From: Erythrobacter sp. YT30
GTDB lineage: Bacteria > Pseudomonadota > Alphaproteobacteria > Sphingomonadales > Sphingomonadaceae
Assembly (NCBI RefSeq): GCF_001542875.1
Contig: NZ_LMAF01000001.1
Coordinates: forward strand, 620,001 to 684,000
Length of the DNA: 64,000 bases
Reading direction: 5' to 3'
The notes beneath the pieces were generated by a model, which was not told the DNA's origin, made no database searches, and worked only from the letters and a program-made list of their open reading frames with translations. Shown here piece by piece: positions 1 through 9,472 of the stretch. The position numbers and the translations under genes were made by a program. The first letter of the stretch is position 1. Every line of letters starts with the position of its first letter.

Positions 1-1529
1 GCCTCTGCATCGATGCTGATCGTGTCGCCATCTTCAACGAGAGCAATCGGGCCTCCATCGGCAGCCTCTGGACCCACATGGCCGATGCAAAAACCGCGTG
101 TTGCGCCAGAGAACCGGCCGTCAGTGATAAGCGCAACTTTCTCACCCATACCCTGCCCGTAGAGCGCAGCCGTCGTCGCGAGCATTTCGCGCATGCCGGG
201 GCCACCCTTTGGTCCTTCGTAGCGGATTATGATGACGCTGCCTTCAGCGATATCGCGCTTCTCAACCGCTGCGAAAGCATCCTCTTCGCATTCGAAAACG
301 CGCGCTGTGCCGGTGAATTGCAGCCGCTCCATACCCGCAACCTTCACAATCGCGCCATCGGGAGCGAGCGAGCCTTTAAGCCCCACCACGCCGCCCGTGG
401 GCGTGATCGGCGCTTTCACGTCATAAAAGACCTTCTGATCGGGGTTCCAGGTGATTTCCTCGATGTTTTCGCCGAGTGTCTTGCCCGTCACTGTCATCGG
501 CGATGGATCGAGGAAACCGCCATCCAGCAGCGTCTTCATTCCCATGTAGACACCGCCAGCCTCGTGCATGTCCTTAGCGACGTATTTGCCGCCCGGCTTA
601 AGATCAGCGATGTAGGGCGTCGATTTGAAGATTTCGGCGACGTCGAACAGGTCGAAATCAATGCCGCATTCGCTCGCCATGGCAGGCAGGTGAAGCGCTG
701 CATTGGTCGAACCGCCGGTTGCGGCGACCACGCGCGCTGCGTTCTCGAACGCGGTTTTGGTGCAGATATCCCGCGGACGCAGATTGATCTTCAAAAGCTC
801 CATGACCTGCTTGCCTGCAGCGCGCGCAATTTCTTCACGCGATTTGTAAGGAGCAGGCGACATATTGCTGTTTGGAAGAGACAATCCGATAGCCTCACCA
901 ACACATGCCATGGTGTTGGCCGTAAACTGCCCGCCGCATGCACCGTGTCCAGGACAGGCGACTTTCTCAAGCTCGATCAATTCCTGCAAAGGACAGTTTC
1001 CCGCAGCGTGCTGTCCGACCGCCTCGAACACGTCGACAACAGTGACATCCTCACCCTTGTAGACGCCGGGAAGGATCGACCCGCCATAAACGAAGATACT
1101 CGGCACGTTGAGCCGCAGCATGGCCATCATCATGCCGGGCAAGCTCTTGTCGCATCCCGCAAAGCCTACCAACGCATCGTAGCAATGCCCGCGCACCGAA
1201 AGCTCGACACTGTCCGCTATCACCTCGCGGCTAATTAACGAGCTCTTCATGCCTTGATGGCCCATCGCGATGCCGTCGGTTACCGTGATCGTGTTGAACC
1301 GACGCGGCGTGCCACCGCCAGCGATCACACCCTCGCGGCAGATATCGGCCTGCGGATCGAGCGTGGTGTTGCAAGGTGCGCTGTCATTGCCAGCACTCGC
1401 CACCGCGACGAACGGCTTTGTAATATCCTCTTCCGTCATCCCCATCGCGTAGTAATAGGAGCGATGCGGCGCGCGCTCAGGACCGACCGAGACGTGACGA
1501 CTTGGCAATTTGGACTTGTCGAACGACAT
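1..1529 (-). CDS. ilvD: Dihydroxy-acid dehydratase IlvD, C-terminus cut by window edge
   Basis: Fe-S enzyme that dehydrates 2,3-dihydroxy-isovalerate and 2,3-dihydroxy-3-methylvalerate to the 2-keto acids, the third common step of valine and isoleucine synthesis. The antisense reading from the ATG at 1529 gives [16 protein letters not shown] and about 509 residues before the window ends; the family is usually 560-620 long. Visible signatures are the cluster cysteines in APCNTT (C53) and GCDKSLPG (C126), then [10 protein letters not shown] and [10 protein letters not shown]. It is the last gene of a minus-strand run, 41 bases after the amidohydrolase gene. The long open frames on the opposite strand here are shadows. 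The call is secure. Confidence 0.96.
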   Translation of the reverse strand, partial: MSFDKSKLPSRHVSVGPERAPHRSYYYAMGMTEEDITKPFVAVASAGNDSAPCNTTLDPQADICREGVIAGGGTPRRFNTITVTDGIAMGHQGMKSSLISREVIADSVELSVRGHCYDALVGFAGCDKSLPGMMMAMLRLNVPSIFVYGGSILPGVYKGEDVTVVDVFEAVGQHAAGNCPLQELIELEKVACPGHGACGGQFTANTMACVGEAIGLSLPNSNMSPAPYKSREEIARAAGKQVMELLKINLRPRDICTKTAFENAARVVAATGGSTNAALHLPAMASECGIDFDLFDVAEIFKSTPYIADLKPGGKYVAKDMHEAGGVYMGMKTLLDGGFLDPSPMTVTGKTLGENIEEITWNPDQKVFYDVKAPITPTGGVVGLKGSLAPDGAIVKVAGMERLQFTGTARVFECEEDAFAAVEKRDIAEGSVIIIRYEGPKGGPGMREMLATTAALYGQGMGEKVALITDGRFSGATRGFCIGHVGPEAADGGPIALVEDGDTISIDAE

Positions 1530-1570
1530 TTTGTTTCCTGCTGCTTCGAATTTGCGAAACGGCAGTGCCT

Positions 1571-2293
1571 TTAGTCGAGCGCGAGCGCAACCCTTCCGCA
1601 TACATCGGCCAGCATTGTCGCCCAGCGCGCCTGATCTGCACGAGTGGCGATCAAGTCCTGTCTGATCTCAATGGCGCAATAATATCGCCCGTGCGCTTCG
1701 GCATGGCGATTCATTGTCGCGTTCAGTTCTTTGCCTGAATACGGTTCGTTGTCGCCGACCGTCAGCCCCTGTTCGCCAAACAACCGAATAGCATGGAGCG
1801 CGGCGCGATCATCCTCGTTGTACAGAAGGCTCACCTCCCATGGCCGCTCTTCATCGCTGGTTGCCATCTCGGGCGTAAAGCTATGAAGCGAGATAATCAG
1901 CTCAGGCTTTGCTGCATCGAGCCATTTCGCCAGCGCATCATGATAAGGCCGATAGAACCGCTCGAGCCGCGCTTCAACGTCGGCTCCGATATTCCCTGGA
2001 ATGAGATGCCCGTCGCTTTCGGTTGGAACAACGGCCGGATGATCTTCTTCACGGTGAAGATCGACCACAAGTCTGCTGACTTGCGCAATATGAGCTGGAA
2101 TTCCATGCCGGCGAGCCAATCTGGCAGCAATTCCGCCAACGCCGATATCCAGCGCGACATGCGTTTCAAGAAGGCTTGAAGGTATACCCAACGGAATATC
2201 GTCAGGCACAAAATTCGACGCATGATCACTAACGCATACAAGCCCGCCAGTCTTCATTTCGCCGATCTGTTTGAATGGTTGTCCGTCAATCAT
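1571..2293 (-). CDS. N-formylglutamate amidohydrolase family protein
   Basis: 240 residues matching the N-formylglutamate amidohydrolase (FGase, HutG-like) family, zinc hydrolases that remove formyl from N-formyl-glutamate. Family motifs seen in order are SDHAS (22-26), HVALDIG (45-51), SRLVVDLHR (73-81), YRPYHDAL (114-121) and SLHSFTP (135-141), which supply the usual His/Asp/Glu metal ligands. No other histidine-utilisation gene is nearby, so a role in histidine breakdown is not supported by context. It lies 9 bases after ispE and ahead of ilvD, so co-transcription is likely. The true substrate is uncertain. Confidence 0.87.
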   Translation of the reverse strand: MIDGQPFKQIGEMKTGGLVCVSDHASNFVPDDIPLGIPSSLLETHVALDIGVGGIAARLARRHGIPAHIAQVSRLVVDLHREEDHPAVVPTESDGHLIPGNIGADVEARLERFYRPYHDALAKWLDAAKPELIISLHSFTPEMATSDEERPWEVSLLYNEDDRAALHAIRLFGEQGLTVGDNEPYSGKELNATMNRHAEAHGRYYCAIEIRQDLIATRADQARWATMLADVCGRVALALD

Positions 2294-2302
2294 GTGCGGC
2301 CC

Positions 2303-3112
2303 CTAGCGCAGTTTACCCGCCAATTTCCACCATTGCGGATGCTCTGTCTCAATGTGAGAGGCGGCGGCGTCACGGTCTTCGATGCTGTCAAATAGGGCGA
2401 AACACGTAGCCCCCGAACCTGACATACGAGTGAGCCACACTTTTGTTTCGCCCAGCACCGCAAGAACCTCTGGTATGGCAGGGCATAGGGTGAATGCGGG
2501 CGGTTCAAGGTCATTGCGGCCATTTTCAGCGATTTGGCGCGCTGTGCCGGTGGGCAACGCACCGCGATCGGTTTGATCCCATGCCTTGAATACAGGGCCG
2601 GTAGAAAGCGGCACGCGCGGATTGACAAGCAGGACCGGCGTTCCAGCCAAATCGTTTTCAACTGGTTCAAGCTCTGTGCCTGTCCCCCGACCGATGACCA
2701 TTTCCGAGCGCACGCAGGAAGGAACATCCGCGCCGAGTTTTGCCGCGCGCTTCTGCCAATCATCGGGGAGGCCATGGGATTGCTCGACCAGCCTGAACAC
2801 CGCCCCCGCATCAGCGGAACCGCCTCCGAGCCCTGCAGCGACGGGGAGGTTCTTTTCAAGCGTGATGTCGAGCCCTTGCGAGCGAGGGAGAACGGCGAGC
2901 GCCTTGGCGACCAGATTGTCGAACGGCTTCTCGATCCCAGATGCGAACTCGCCGGTGGTCGTGACCCGGTCCTGATCCGCAACACGCGCGATAAGCACAT
3001 CGCCTGCGTCAACGAATGCAAAAAGCGTTTCCAGCTCATGATAGCCATCGTGCCGACGAGAGCGGACATGCAACGCGAGATTGATCTTGGCGTAGGCGGT
3101 TTCGTTTAGCAA
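2303..3112 (-). CDS. ispE: 4-diphosphocytidyl-2-C-methyl-D-erythritol kinase IspE
   Basis: GHMP-family kinase that phosphorylates the 2-hydroxyl of CDP-methylerythritol in the non-mevalonate (MEP) isoprenoid pathway; cytosolic. 269 residues, a little short of the usual 280-300. It has the N-terminal AKINLAL motif with Lys9, the ATP-binding loop GLGGGSADA (94-102) and the C-terminal GHMP motif RMSGSGATCF. The start is TTG at 3112, three bases after the stop of the upstream gene, whose last codons (GAAGAG) can serve as Shine-Dalgarno, so translation is probably coupled. Other MEP-pathway genes are not in the window. Confidence 0.95.
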   Translation of the reverse strand: MLNETAYAKINLALHVRSRRHDGYHELETLFAFVDAGDVLIARVADQDRVTTTGEFASGIEKPFDNLVAKALAVLPRSQGLDITLEKNLPVAAGLGGGSADAGAVFRLVEQSHGLPDDWQKRAAKLGADVPSCVRSEMVIGRGTGTELEPVENDLAGTPVLLVNPRVPLSTGPVFKAWDQTDRGALPTGTARQIAENGRNDLEPPAFTLCPAIPEVLAVLGETKVWLTRMSGSGATCFALFDSIEDRDAAASHIETEHPQWWKLAGKLR

Positions 3113-3114
3113 AA

Positions 3115-3432
3115 CTACTCTTCAGCTGTAGAAAGTGATTTGGCCTCATCACTCAGGCCACGGAGCGTTTCTTGCCCTTGCTCATTCAGCGGCCAATCGA
3201 CTTGGCAAGCCTTCTCACGGATGATTTCCAGCTCCGGATCATCAAAGGGCTGAGTGATGAAGCCGCCCCATTCCAGTTTTGTCATGCGGCCATCAATCAC
3301 ATCAAGAAGTGCCTGAGCGACTTCATCAGGAGTGCGCTTTACGGAGACTAGAGTAATCGAACCAGCGCTCGCGAAGATCGCGAGCACCGTTCCGATGCGC
3401 GAGAATATAGCTTTGAGCAAACCTACAAGCAC
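3115..3432 (-). CDS. Small membrane-anchored protein of unknown function
   Basis: 105 residues with a probable GTG start. The N-terminal 25-30 residues are hydrophobic (LLKAIFSRIGTVLAIFASAG), followed by a charged acidic domain (TPDEVAQALLDVIDGRM) that ends in an Asp/Glu-rich tail. I do not recognise the family. It sits between ETF-QO and ispE on the same strand and stops 3 bases before the ispE TTG, so it is probably translated in the same message. The start is uncertain because there is no strong Shine-Dalgarno. That it is real is supported by coding strand, tight spacing and plausible composition. Confidence 0.65.
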   Translation of the reverse strand: MLVGLLKAIFSRIGTVLAIFASAGSITLVSVKRTPDEVAQALLDVIDGRMTKLEWGGFITQPFDDPELEIIREKACQVDWPLNEQGQETLRGLSDEAKSLSTAEE

Positions 3433-3451
3433 TGATCGTCGAGACTATTGC

Positions 3452-5107
3452 CTACATATTCGGATAGTTAGGCCCGCCACCGCCTTCCGGCGTCACCCAG
3501 TTGATGTTCTGGTTCGGGTCTTTGATGTCGCAAGTCTTGCAGTGGACGCAGTTTTGCGAGTTTATCTGGAATTTGGGCTCTTTGCCCTCTTCTTCGATCC
3601 ACTCATAGACGCCCGCCGGGCAATAGCGCGATGATGGGCCGCCGTAGACCTCGAACTCGCTTTCCTTCTGCAGATCCCAGTCCTCCACCTGCAAGTGGAC
3701 CGGCTGGTCTTCGGCGTGATTGGTGAAGGAATAGGCGACATTGGTCAGGCGATCGAAGCTGATTTCGCCGTCGGGCTTGGGATAGTCGATTTTCGGATAA
3801 AGGTCCGCGCGGCCTGTCGCCTTGTAATCGGCATGGTGCTTCATGGTGATCGGCAGACCGATCTTGAGCGTGCGCATCCACATATCGATGCCAGCAAGCG
3901 CCGCGCCGATATCCTCGCCGTACTTGGCAACCGCGGGCTCTGCGTTTTTGACCAGTTTCAGCTCATCCGCGATCCAGCTCGAACGGACAGACGGTTCATA
4001 GCCTTGCAATTCAGGCTGGCTCTCGTGGTTTTCGATCTCGGCTGCGATAGCCTCGGCACACAGCATGCCGCTCTTCATCGCGGTGTGGCTGCCTTTGATG
4101 CGCGGTACGTTTACAAATCCTGCCGCACACCCGATCAGAGCGCCGCCCGGGAATGCGAGTTTCGGCACAGACTGCCAGCCGCCCTCATTGATGGCACGTG
4201 CGCCATAGGCAACGCGGGTGCCGCCTTCGAGGTATTCGCGGATTTCGGGGTGCTGCTTCCAACGCTGGAATTCCTGATAGGGCGAAACCCAGGGGTTCTT
4301 GTAGTCAAGCGCCGTGACAAAGCCGATGGCAACCTGATTGTTCGCCTGGTGATAGAAGAAACCGCCGCCCCAAGTGCCGCTTTCGCTCAGCGGCCAGCCT
4401 TGTGTGTGAATCACGCGGCCGGGCTTATGCTTCTTGGGGTCGATATCCCACAGCTCTTTGATGCCAAGACCATAGACCTGCGGCTCGCAATTGGCCTCAA
4501 GATCGTACTTGGCTTTCATTTGCTTGGTGAGTGAGCCACGTGCGCCTTCAGCAAACAGGGTGTACTTGGCCTCTATCTCCATGCCGGGTTGGTAGTCAGG
4601 CTTTTTGCTGCCATCTTCAGCGATGCCCATGTCCTGCGTGATGACACCGCGCACCGCGCCATTGTCATCAAACATCACTTCGGATGCGGGAAAGCCGGGA
4701 AAGACCATCACGCCCAGCTCTTCAGCCTGCTCACCCAGCCAGCGCGTCATATTGCCGAGAGATCCGGTGTAGCAGCCGTGATTGCTCATCAGCGGCGGCA
4801 TGAAAAGGTGCGGGATCGATGTCTTGCCATTCTTTGAAAGCACCCAGTGCCAGTTATCGGTGACGGGCGTTTCCGCCATCGGGCAGTCTTTTTCACGCCA
4901 TTCGGGGATCAACTCATCCAAAGCCTTGGGATCGACCACCGCGCCTGACAGGATATGCGCGCCAATCTCTGATCCTTTTTCAAGCACCACCACTTCCAGC
5001 TCTTCATTGAGCTGCTTCAATCGGATTGCGCACGAAAGGCCGGATGGCCCGCCGCCAACAATCACAACATCACATGGCATGGATTCGCGTTCGGTCATGG
5101 TATTCAA
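3452..5107 (-). CDS. Electron transfer flavoprotein-ubiquinone oxidoreductase (ETF-QO)
   Basis: 551-residue FAD / 4Fe-4S protein that passes electrons from reduced electron-transfer flavoprotein to ubiquinone at the inner membrane, linking fatty-acid and amino-acid oxidation to respiration. The N-terminal FAD motif VIVGGGPSGL lies at about 15-24. The C-terminal ferredoxin-like domain has CPAGVYEW and the cluster cysteines in NCVHCKTCDIKDP, followed by the typical WVTPEGGGGPNYP ending. Length matches the family. The etfA and etfB genes are not in the window. The start ATG (MNTMTERES) faces the uracil-DNA-glycosylase-like gene across a 95-base divergent region. Confidence 0.97.
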   Translation of the reverse strand: MNTMTERESMPCDVVIVGGGPSGLSCAIRLKQLNEELEVVVLEKGSEIGAHILSGAVVDPKALDELIPEWREKDCPMAETPVTDNWHWVLSKNGKTSIPHLFMPPLMSNHGCYTGSLGNMTRWLGEQAEELGVMVFPGFPASEVMFDDNGAVRGVITQDMGIAEDGSKKPDYQPGMEIEAKYTLFAEGARGSLTKQMKAKYDLEANCEPQVYGLGIKELWDIDPKKHKPGRVIHTQGWPLSESGTWGGGFFYHQANNQVAIGFVTALDYKNPWVSPYQEFQRWKQHPEIREYLEGGTRVAYGARAINEGGWQSVPKLAFPGGALIGCAAGFVNVPRIKGSHTAMKSGMLCAEAIAAEIENHESQPELQGYEPSVRSSWIADELKLVKNAEPAVAKYGEDIGAALAGIDMWMRTLKIGLPITMKHHADYKATGRADLYPKIDYPKPDGEISFDRLTNVAYSFTNHAEDQPVHLQVEDWDLQKESEFEVYGGPSSRYCPAGVYEWIEEEGKEPKFQINSQNCVHCKTCDIKDPNQNINWVTPEGGGGPNYPNM

Positions 5108-5202
5108 TCGTCCCAGTTGATCATCAAAACGGCAGATTTCTGCTGCTTTCGCATTATCACTTGCTTACTGCGAAACGCGCAGTCAAGACTTCGCTACACG
5201 TT

Positions 5203-5979
5203 ATGGATACGTCACCCACCCCTTATAAAGATGAATTGGCGAGCGCTTTTTCTTGGTGGCGCGATGCGGGGGTGGATCAGGACTTCACCGATGACGCTAC
5301 GGCGTGGCTTGTTGAAGAGGACGCGCGGCCAGCGCTTGATGCAGAACCCGAAGCGCATTCTGTGCCGGCAAAGCCCGCGCCTGCGCAATCTGTGCCTCAA
5401 TCGCCAAAGGTTGAACGAGTTGATCTGCTTGGTTCCTCGCCGCCTGAAACTTTGGAGGCTTTTCGCGAATTCTGGATGGAAGCGCCGGGATTGGACGCGA
5501 TTGGGCCACGCGGCCGGGTGCCGCCAAGAGGCGGGCCAAACGCTCAACTGATGGTGCTGGTCACCGATCCTGAGCAGGGCGACCGTGATCGACTGCTATC
5601 AGGACCTCAAGGCGAACTGCTGGATGCGATGCTCCGCGCGATGGGCTTTGAAGAAGGCCAGATTTATTTCGCCTCCGCCTTACCCCGCCACACGCCCATG
5701 GCTGATACACCTGCCATTGCAGCAGGCGGTATGGATGTGGTCACCCTTCACCACATAGCGCTCGCCCAGCCCAAAGCGGTTCTCGTGATGGGAACGAACA
5801 TCTTGCCGCTTATCGGGGGCATATCGACGAAAGACCCTCAGTCTTTACGTGAAATCAACCTAACCGGTTCATCAAAGCCAGCACTGTTAACCGATGGGCT
5901 GGACAGCCTAACGGCCATGCCGAGATTGAAGGCACGGTTCTGGCGGAGATGGATTGAATGGTCAGCGGAAGTGTTATGA
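5203..5979 (+). CDS. Uracil-DNA glycosylase superfamily-like protein, degenerate motifs
   Basis: 258 residues. The start is ATG 5203 (MDTSPTPYKDEL); an upstream in-frame start at 5026 would run into the antisense ETF-QO gene. The N-terminus (ASAFSWWRDAGVDQDF) looks like the lead-in of alphaproteobacterial family-4-type uracil-DNA glycosylases, and the core keeps the fold pattern (GPQGELLDAMLRAMG, then IYFASALPRHTP). However, the uracil-binding GEAPG loop reads VTDPEQGD, the HPS motif near the C-terminus is missing, and there are no cysteines for the family-4 Fe-S cluster. Catalysis is therefore doubtful. Its stop overlaps the likely start of the transglycosylase gene (ATGA). Confidence 0.72.
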   Translation: MDTSPTPYKDELASAFSWWRDAGVDQDFTDDATAWLVEEDARPALDAEPEAHSVPAKPAPAQSVPQSPKVERVDLLGSSPPETLEAFREFWMEAPGLDAIGPRGRVPPRGGPNAQLMVLVTDPEQGDRDRLLSGPQGELLDAMLRAMGFEEGQIYFASALPRHTPMADTPAIAAGGMDVVTLHHIALAQPKAVLVMGTNILPLIGGISTKDPQSLREINLTGSSKPALLTDGLDSLTAMPRLKARFWRRWIEWSAEVL

Positions 5980-7745
5980 GTTCTGTGATGCGCGGCCTTG
6001 GGATTGCCGCGGGAATTACCGCCAGCTTTTCATTTTCCTCCATCGCCACAGCTCAATCGAGCAGCATGGTTGCGCATTACCAGCAACCGCAGGCCTCCGC
6101 AGAAGTAACAAGCAATTTCAGCGCCCTGTCAGCAGAACAGCGGGCTTTTTATCGCGATGTCTTCGCCAGCATAGATGCGCAGGAATGGCAGCGTGTCGAA
6201 GAGCTGCTGAACAATCAGCAGCCCAGCATCCTGCATCAGGTCGCTTGGGCAGAATACTTCACACACGCCAAAAGCCCGAAGGTAAGCGCGGATCAGATCG
6301 CGAACTGGTTTTCATCTGGCGTCGAATTGCCGCAGGCGGCACAGCTTGGCCGGATGGGTGCAAAGCGTGGCCTCACCAGCCTTCCCTATTTGCCGCAAGC
6401 CCGCAGCTTTGCGAGCCAGCCTTACATCTCAAAACGCACCCGGCCCCGCCCGGTGAATGACGGCACAATTTCGGCAAGCACCAAAACCGCCATTCGTGAT
6501 CGTATCAAAAATGATGATCCTGCTGGCGCACACGCGCTTTTGATGGAAGCCGACCCGTTTCTGAGCTCCAAAGCGCGCGCCGAATGGCGCCAGCGTGTTG
6601 CCTGGAGCTATTACATCGAGAATGACGATCAAAACGCTCTTCTGCTTGCAGACACTGTTGCTGACGGGTCTGGTCCGTGGGTGGCTGAAGGATACTGGAC
6701 GGCGGGACTTGCCAGCTGGCGATTGGGTGACTGCGGGATTGCTTCAGAAGCATTTTCGCGGGCTGCTGCCATGTCCAGCAATGTCGAACTGACGGCAGCC
6801 GCGCATTACTGGGCGCATCGCGCGCTGATCCGGTGCCGCGAGCCGGGCCGTGCTCAGGAACATCTGAGCAGTGCTGGCAGCTATCAAGAGACGCTTTATG
6901 GCATGCTCGCGGCCGATCAATTGGGCATTGAGCAGGCGGCCGCTGGCGAACCCGCTCCACTGACGCAGGATGAATGGCGCGCCCTTGCCAACCGCAGCAA
7001 TGTCAAAGTTGCCGTGGCGCTGGTTGAAATCGGCCGCCCGGCATTGGCTGACGAAGTGCTTCGCCACGAGGCGCGCATTGGCAGTCAGCAAGACTATGGC
7101 TCGCTTGCCAAGCTGGCGCGTCAATTGGGCATGCCGTCAACCCAGCTCTTCATGGCGTACAACGCCCCCTATGGCACTCGCAGCGATGCCGCCCTGCGCT
7201 TTCCCGTCGCGCGGTGGAAGCCCGCGACCGGGTGGCGGGTTGACCCGGCCCTGGCGTTTGCGCACGCTTTGCAAGAATCGAATTTCCGCGCTTCCGCTGT
7301 AAGCCCGGCCAATGCGCGCGGACTGATGCAAATCATGCCGGGCACCGCGCGCGATCACAATCGCCGCCTCAATCTTGGCGCGAGCTATGCCGATCTCAAT
7401 GATCCATCGGTCAACCTCGCCTATGGCCAACAGCACCTTGAAATGCTCCGCGATAGCGGCGCGACGCAAGGCCTGCTTCCGAAAATCATGGCAGCCTACA
7501 ATGCAGGCCTAACCCCGGTGAGCCGCTGGAATTACGAAATCCGTGATCAAGGCGATCCGTTGCTCTGGATGGAATCGATCCCCTATTGGGAAACGCGCGG
7601 CTATGTCGCCATCGTGATGCGCAATTACTGGATGTATGAGCGTGCTGCAGGTCTTGATTCCCCATCGCGTCGGGCTTTGGCCGAAGGGCGCTGGCCAGTT
7701 TTCCCTCAAATGGCTACGAACAGGGCAGCGATGTTGGCGCAATAG
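5976..7745 (+). CDS. Soluble lytic murein transglycosylase (SLT family)
   Basis: Periplasmic enzyme that cleaves the MurNAc-GlcNAc bond with formation of 1,6-anhydro-MurNAc. About 589 residues: a signal peptide (MRGLGIAAGITASFSFS, ending near IATAQ), a long helical superhelix region, then a C-terminal SLT domain with catalytic Glu434 in ALQESNF, followed by ARGLMQIMPGTA and MAAYNAGL, all diagnostic. ATG 5976 is chosen because it overlaps the preceding stop as ATGA with GGAAG just upstream; ATG 5958 in the same frame is the alternative. It is probably translationally coupled to the glycosylase-like gene. Confidence 0.93.
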   Translation: MSSVMRGLGIAAGITASFSFSSIATAQSSSMVAHYQQPQASAEVTSNFSALSAEQRAFYRDVFASIDAQEWQRVEELLNNQQPSILHQVAWAEYFTHAKSPKVSADQIANWFSSGVELPQAAQLGRMGAKRGLTSLPYLPQARSFASQPYISKRTRPRPVNDGTISASTKTAIRDRIKNDDPAGAHALLMEADPFLSSKARAEWRQRVAWSYYIENDDQNALLLADTVADGSGPWVAEGYWTAGLASWRLGDCGIASEAFSRAAAMSSNVELTAAAHYWAHRALIRCREPGRAQEHLSSAGSYQETLYGMLAADQLGIEQAAAGEPAPLTQDEWRALANRSNVKVAVALVEIGRPALADEVLRHEARIGSQQDYGSLAKLARQLGMPSTQLFMAYNAPYGTRSDAALRFPVARWKPATGWRVDPALAFAHALQESNFRASAVSPANARGLMQIMPGTARDHNRRLNLGASYADLNDPSVNLAYGQQHLEMLRDSGATQGLLPKIMAAYNAGLTPVSRWNYEIRDQGDPLLWMESIPYWETRGYVAIVMRNYWMYERAAGLDSPSRRALAEGRWPVFPQMATNRAAMLAQ

Positions 7746-7757
7746 GGGCATTTCATA

Positions 7758-8288
7758 ATGGCGATCGATACGGACCGGACGTTCACACCCATCCAGATCG
7801 CCGTTCTGACAGTCTCCGACACACGCACCGCAGAAAACGACACTTCGGGTGATATCCTTTCCAAGCGCGTTACCGATGCGGGACATACGCTTGCCGCGCG
7901 CACCATCGTTAAAGACGACGCTGTCCATCTCGCCGAGCAATTCGACACGTGGATTGATGATCCGCAAATCGACGCAATTGTCTCCACTGGCGGAACGGGC
8001 CTTACGGGCCGCGATGTGACACCCGAAGCGCTCACCCGCATCGAAGGCGCCCGCGACATTCCAGGCTTTGGCGAGCTGTTCCGCTGGCTCAGTTTCCAAA
8101 CCATTGGCACCAGCACAGTGCAATCGCGCGCCTGCGCCGTGGTCGCGCGCGGCACTTACATCTTTGCCCTTCCCGGATCGAACGGAGCGGTAAAAGACGG
8201 CTGGGACGGCATTCTCGCCGAACAGCTCGATAGCCGGAACCGACCGTGCAATTTTGTGGAGCTGATGCCGCGGCTTAAGGAGCGATAA
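7758..8288 (+). CDS. moaB: Molybdenum cofactor biosynthesis protein MoaB
   Basis: 176-residue MoaB/Mog-fold protein that binds or adenylylates molybdopterin during molybdenum cofactor synthesis. The molybdopterin-binding motif STGGTGLTGRDVTPEA and the LPGSNGAVKDGW motif near the C-terminus are both present, and length fits MoaB rather than the longer MoeA or CinA. It follows the transglycosylase gene by 12 bases on the same strand. No other Mo-cofactor gene is nearby. About 80 bases separate it from the radical SAM gene, which has its own promoter. Confidence 0.93.
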   Translation: MAIDTDRTFTPIQIAVLTVSDTRTAENDTSGDILSKRVTDAGHTLAARTIVKDDAVHLAEQFDTWIDDPQIDAIVSTGGTGLTGRDVTPEALTRIEGARDIPGFGELFRWLSFQTIGTSTVQSRACAVVARGTYIFALPGSNGAVKDGWDGILAEQLDSRNRPCNFVELMPRLKER

Positions 8289-8332
8289 TCTCGTCCTGTC
8301 ATTCCCACCTTTTTGGGGGTTTTAGGATGGGG

Positions 8333-8376
8333 CTGACATTTGAATTTTGTTCTATATATGTTCTCATCATGAGAAC
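8333..8376 (+). promoter_or_regulatory. SOS promoter: LexA box overlapping -10, plus 17-bp palindrome at the start codon
   Basis: An exact alphaproteobacterial LexA box, GTTC-TATATAT-GTTC, lies at 8349-8363. It overlaps a plausible -10 (TATATG, 8355-8360) placed 16 bases after a -35-like CTGACA (8333-8338). The start ATG at 8369 falls where transcription should begin and has no Shine-Dalgarno, so the message may be leaderless. A perfect 8-bp inverted repeat with a one-base centre (GTTCTCAT-C-ATGAGAAC, 8360-8376) covers the right half of the box and the start codon. LexA binding of GTTC-N7-GTTC is established for alphaproteobacteria; use here is inferred. Confidence 0.75.
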
Positions 8377-9469
8377 GCGAGAGCATCCGGATTTTGAGCA
8401 TGGCAGAGGCGCTGCGTCCGGCGCTCCATCATCGCGATTCAATCTCAACCAGCGAGAGATAGACGGCGACTGGCGCGATCATGTCGAGGCGCTCGATGGC
8501 CCTCCGGTCAAGCTGCGCACGCATGTGACTGAAGAGCGTCCAAAGACGATCCTCTCCTTCAACCAATCGCCCGATGTCCCGTTTGATCGTTCGATCAACG
8601 CTTATCGAGGGTGCGAGCATGGCTGCGTTTATTGCTTTGCGCGCCCTACCCACGCCTATCATGATTTGTCGCCAGGCCTCGATTTCGAGACGCAGCTTTT
8701 CGCCAAACCCAATGCGGCCGATTTGCTGCGCGAAACGCTTGCCAAGCCGCGCTATCAGCCAAAGCCAATCGCGCTTGGCACCAACACCGATCCGTATCAG
8801 CCTATCGAGAAACGTTACCGGATTACGCGCAGCATTCTCGAAGTGTGTCTTGAAGCGCGCCACCCGGTAACCATTACCACCAAGTCCGACCGCATCCTGC
8901 GCGATGCCGATTTGCTTGAGGAGATGGCGCGAGAAAAGCTGCTCGCGGTCGCGATATCGGTCACGACTTTGGACCCGGCACTGTCGAGCAAGCTAGAGCC
9001 TCGCTGCTCTGCGCCTGCAAAACGTGTTGCAGCCCTTGCCAAATTGGTGGAGCTGGGAGTGCCGGTCCACTGCTCAGTCTCGCCGATCATTCCTGCGATT
9101 ACCGACGAATTCATGGAAGGCATCATCGCTCGAGTTGGCGAGCTAGGTGTTGCGAGTGCAGGTTGGATCCCGCTGCGTCTTCCCCACGAAGTCTCCTCGC
9201 TGTTTCGCGAATGGCTGGACGTGCATTACCCCGATCGCGCGGGCAAGGTGATGAGTATTGTCCGCTCGATCCGCAATGGAAGGGACAATGATCCTGATTT
9301 CTTCACCCGAATGAAACCTACGGGCGTGTGGGCTGACCTTTTCCGATCCCGCTTTGCGCTAGCCTGCAAACGCGCTGGCATTGGTCTTGGCAAGAACGCA
9401 ATGCGATTCGAATTGGACTGCTCGCGCTTTCGCCCACCGGAAGTCGGTGGACAGATGCGTCTGTTTTAA
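8369..9469 (+). CDS. PA0069-family radical SAM protein (SplB-related)
   Basis: 366 residues with the radical SAM cluster motif CX3CX2C at C82-C86-C89 (GCEHGCVYC), followed by FARPTHAYHDLSPGLDF, which is typical of the PA0069 family annotated as related to spore photoproduct lyase. The biochemical role of this family is unproven; a DNA-repair role is inferred from relatedness to SplB and from the LexA box in its promoter. The start is ATG 8369; an in-frame ATG at 8327 lies upstream of the promoter and is rejected. It is monocistronic, ending in a strong hairpin shared with the cold-shock gene. Confidence 0.93.
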   Translation: MRTREHPDFEHGRGAASGAPSSRFNLNQREIDGDWRDHVEALDGPPVKLRTHVTEERPKTILSFNQSPDVPFDRSINAYRGCEHGCVYCFARPTHAYHDLSPGLDFETQLFAKPNAADLLRETLAKPRYQPKPIALGTNTDPYQPIEKRYRITRSILEVCLEARHPVTITTKSDRILRDADLLEEMAREKLLAVAISVTTLDPALSSKLEPRCSAPAKRVAALAKLVELGVPVHCSVSPIIPAITDEFMEGIIARVGELGVASAGWIPLRLPHEVSSLFREWLDVHYPDRAGKVMSIVRSIRNGRDNDPDFFTRMKPTGVWADLFRSRFALACKRAGIGLGKNAMRFELDCSRFRPPEVGGQMRLF

Positions 9470-9472
9470 GAA

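Noticed and set aside
78..1238. 386-codon open frame on the plus strand
   Set aside because: Antisense to ilvD, whose reading gives a perfect family match; the opposite frame is a by-product of codon bias.
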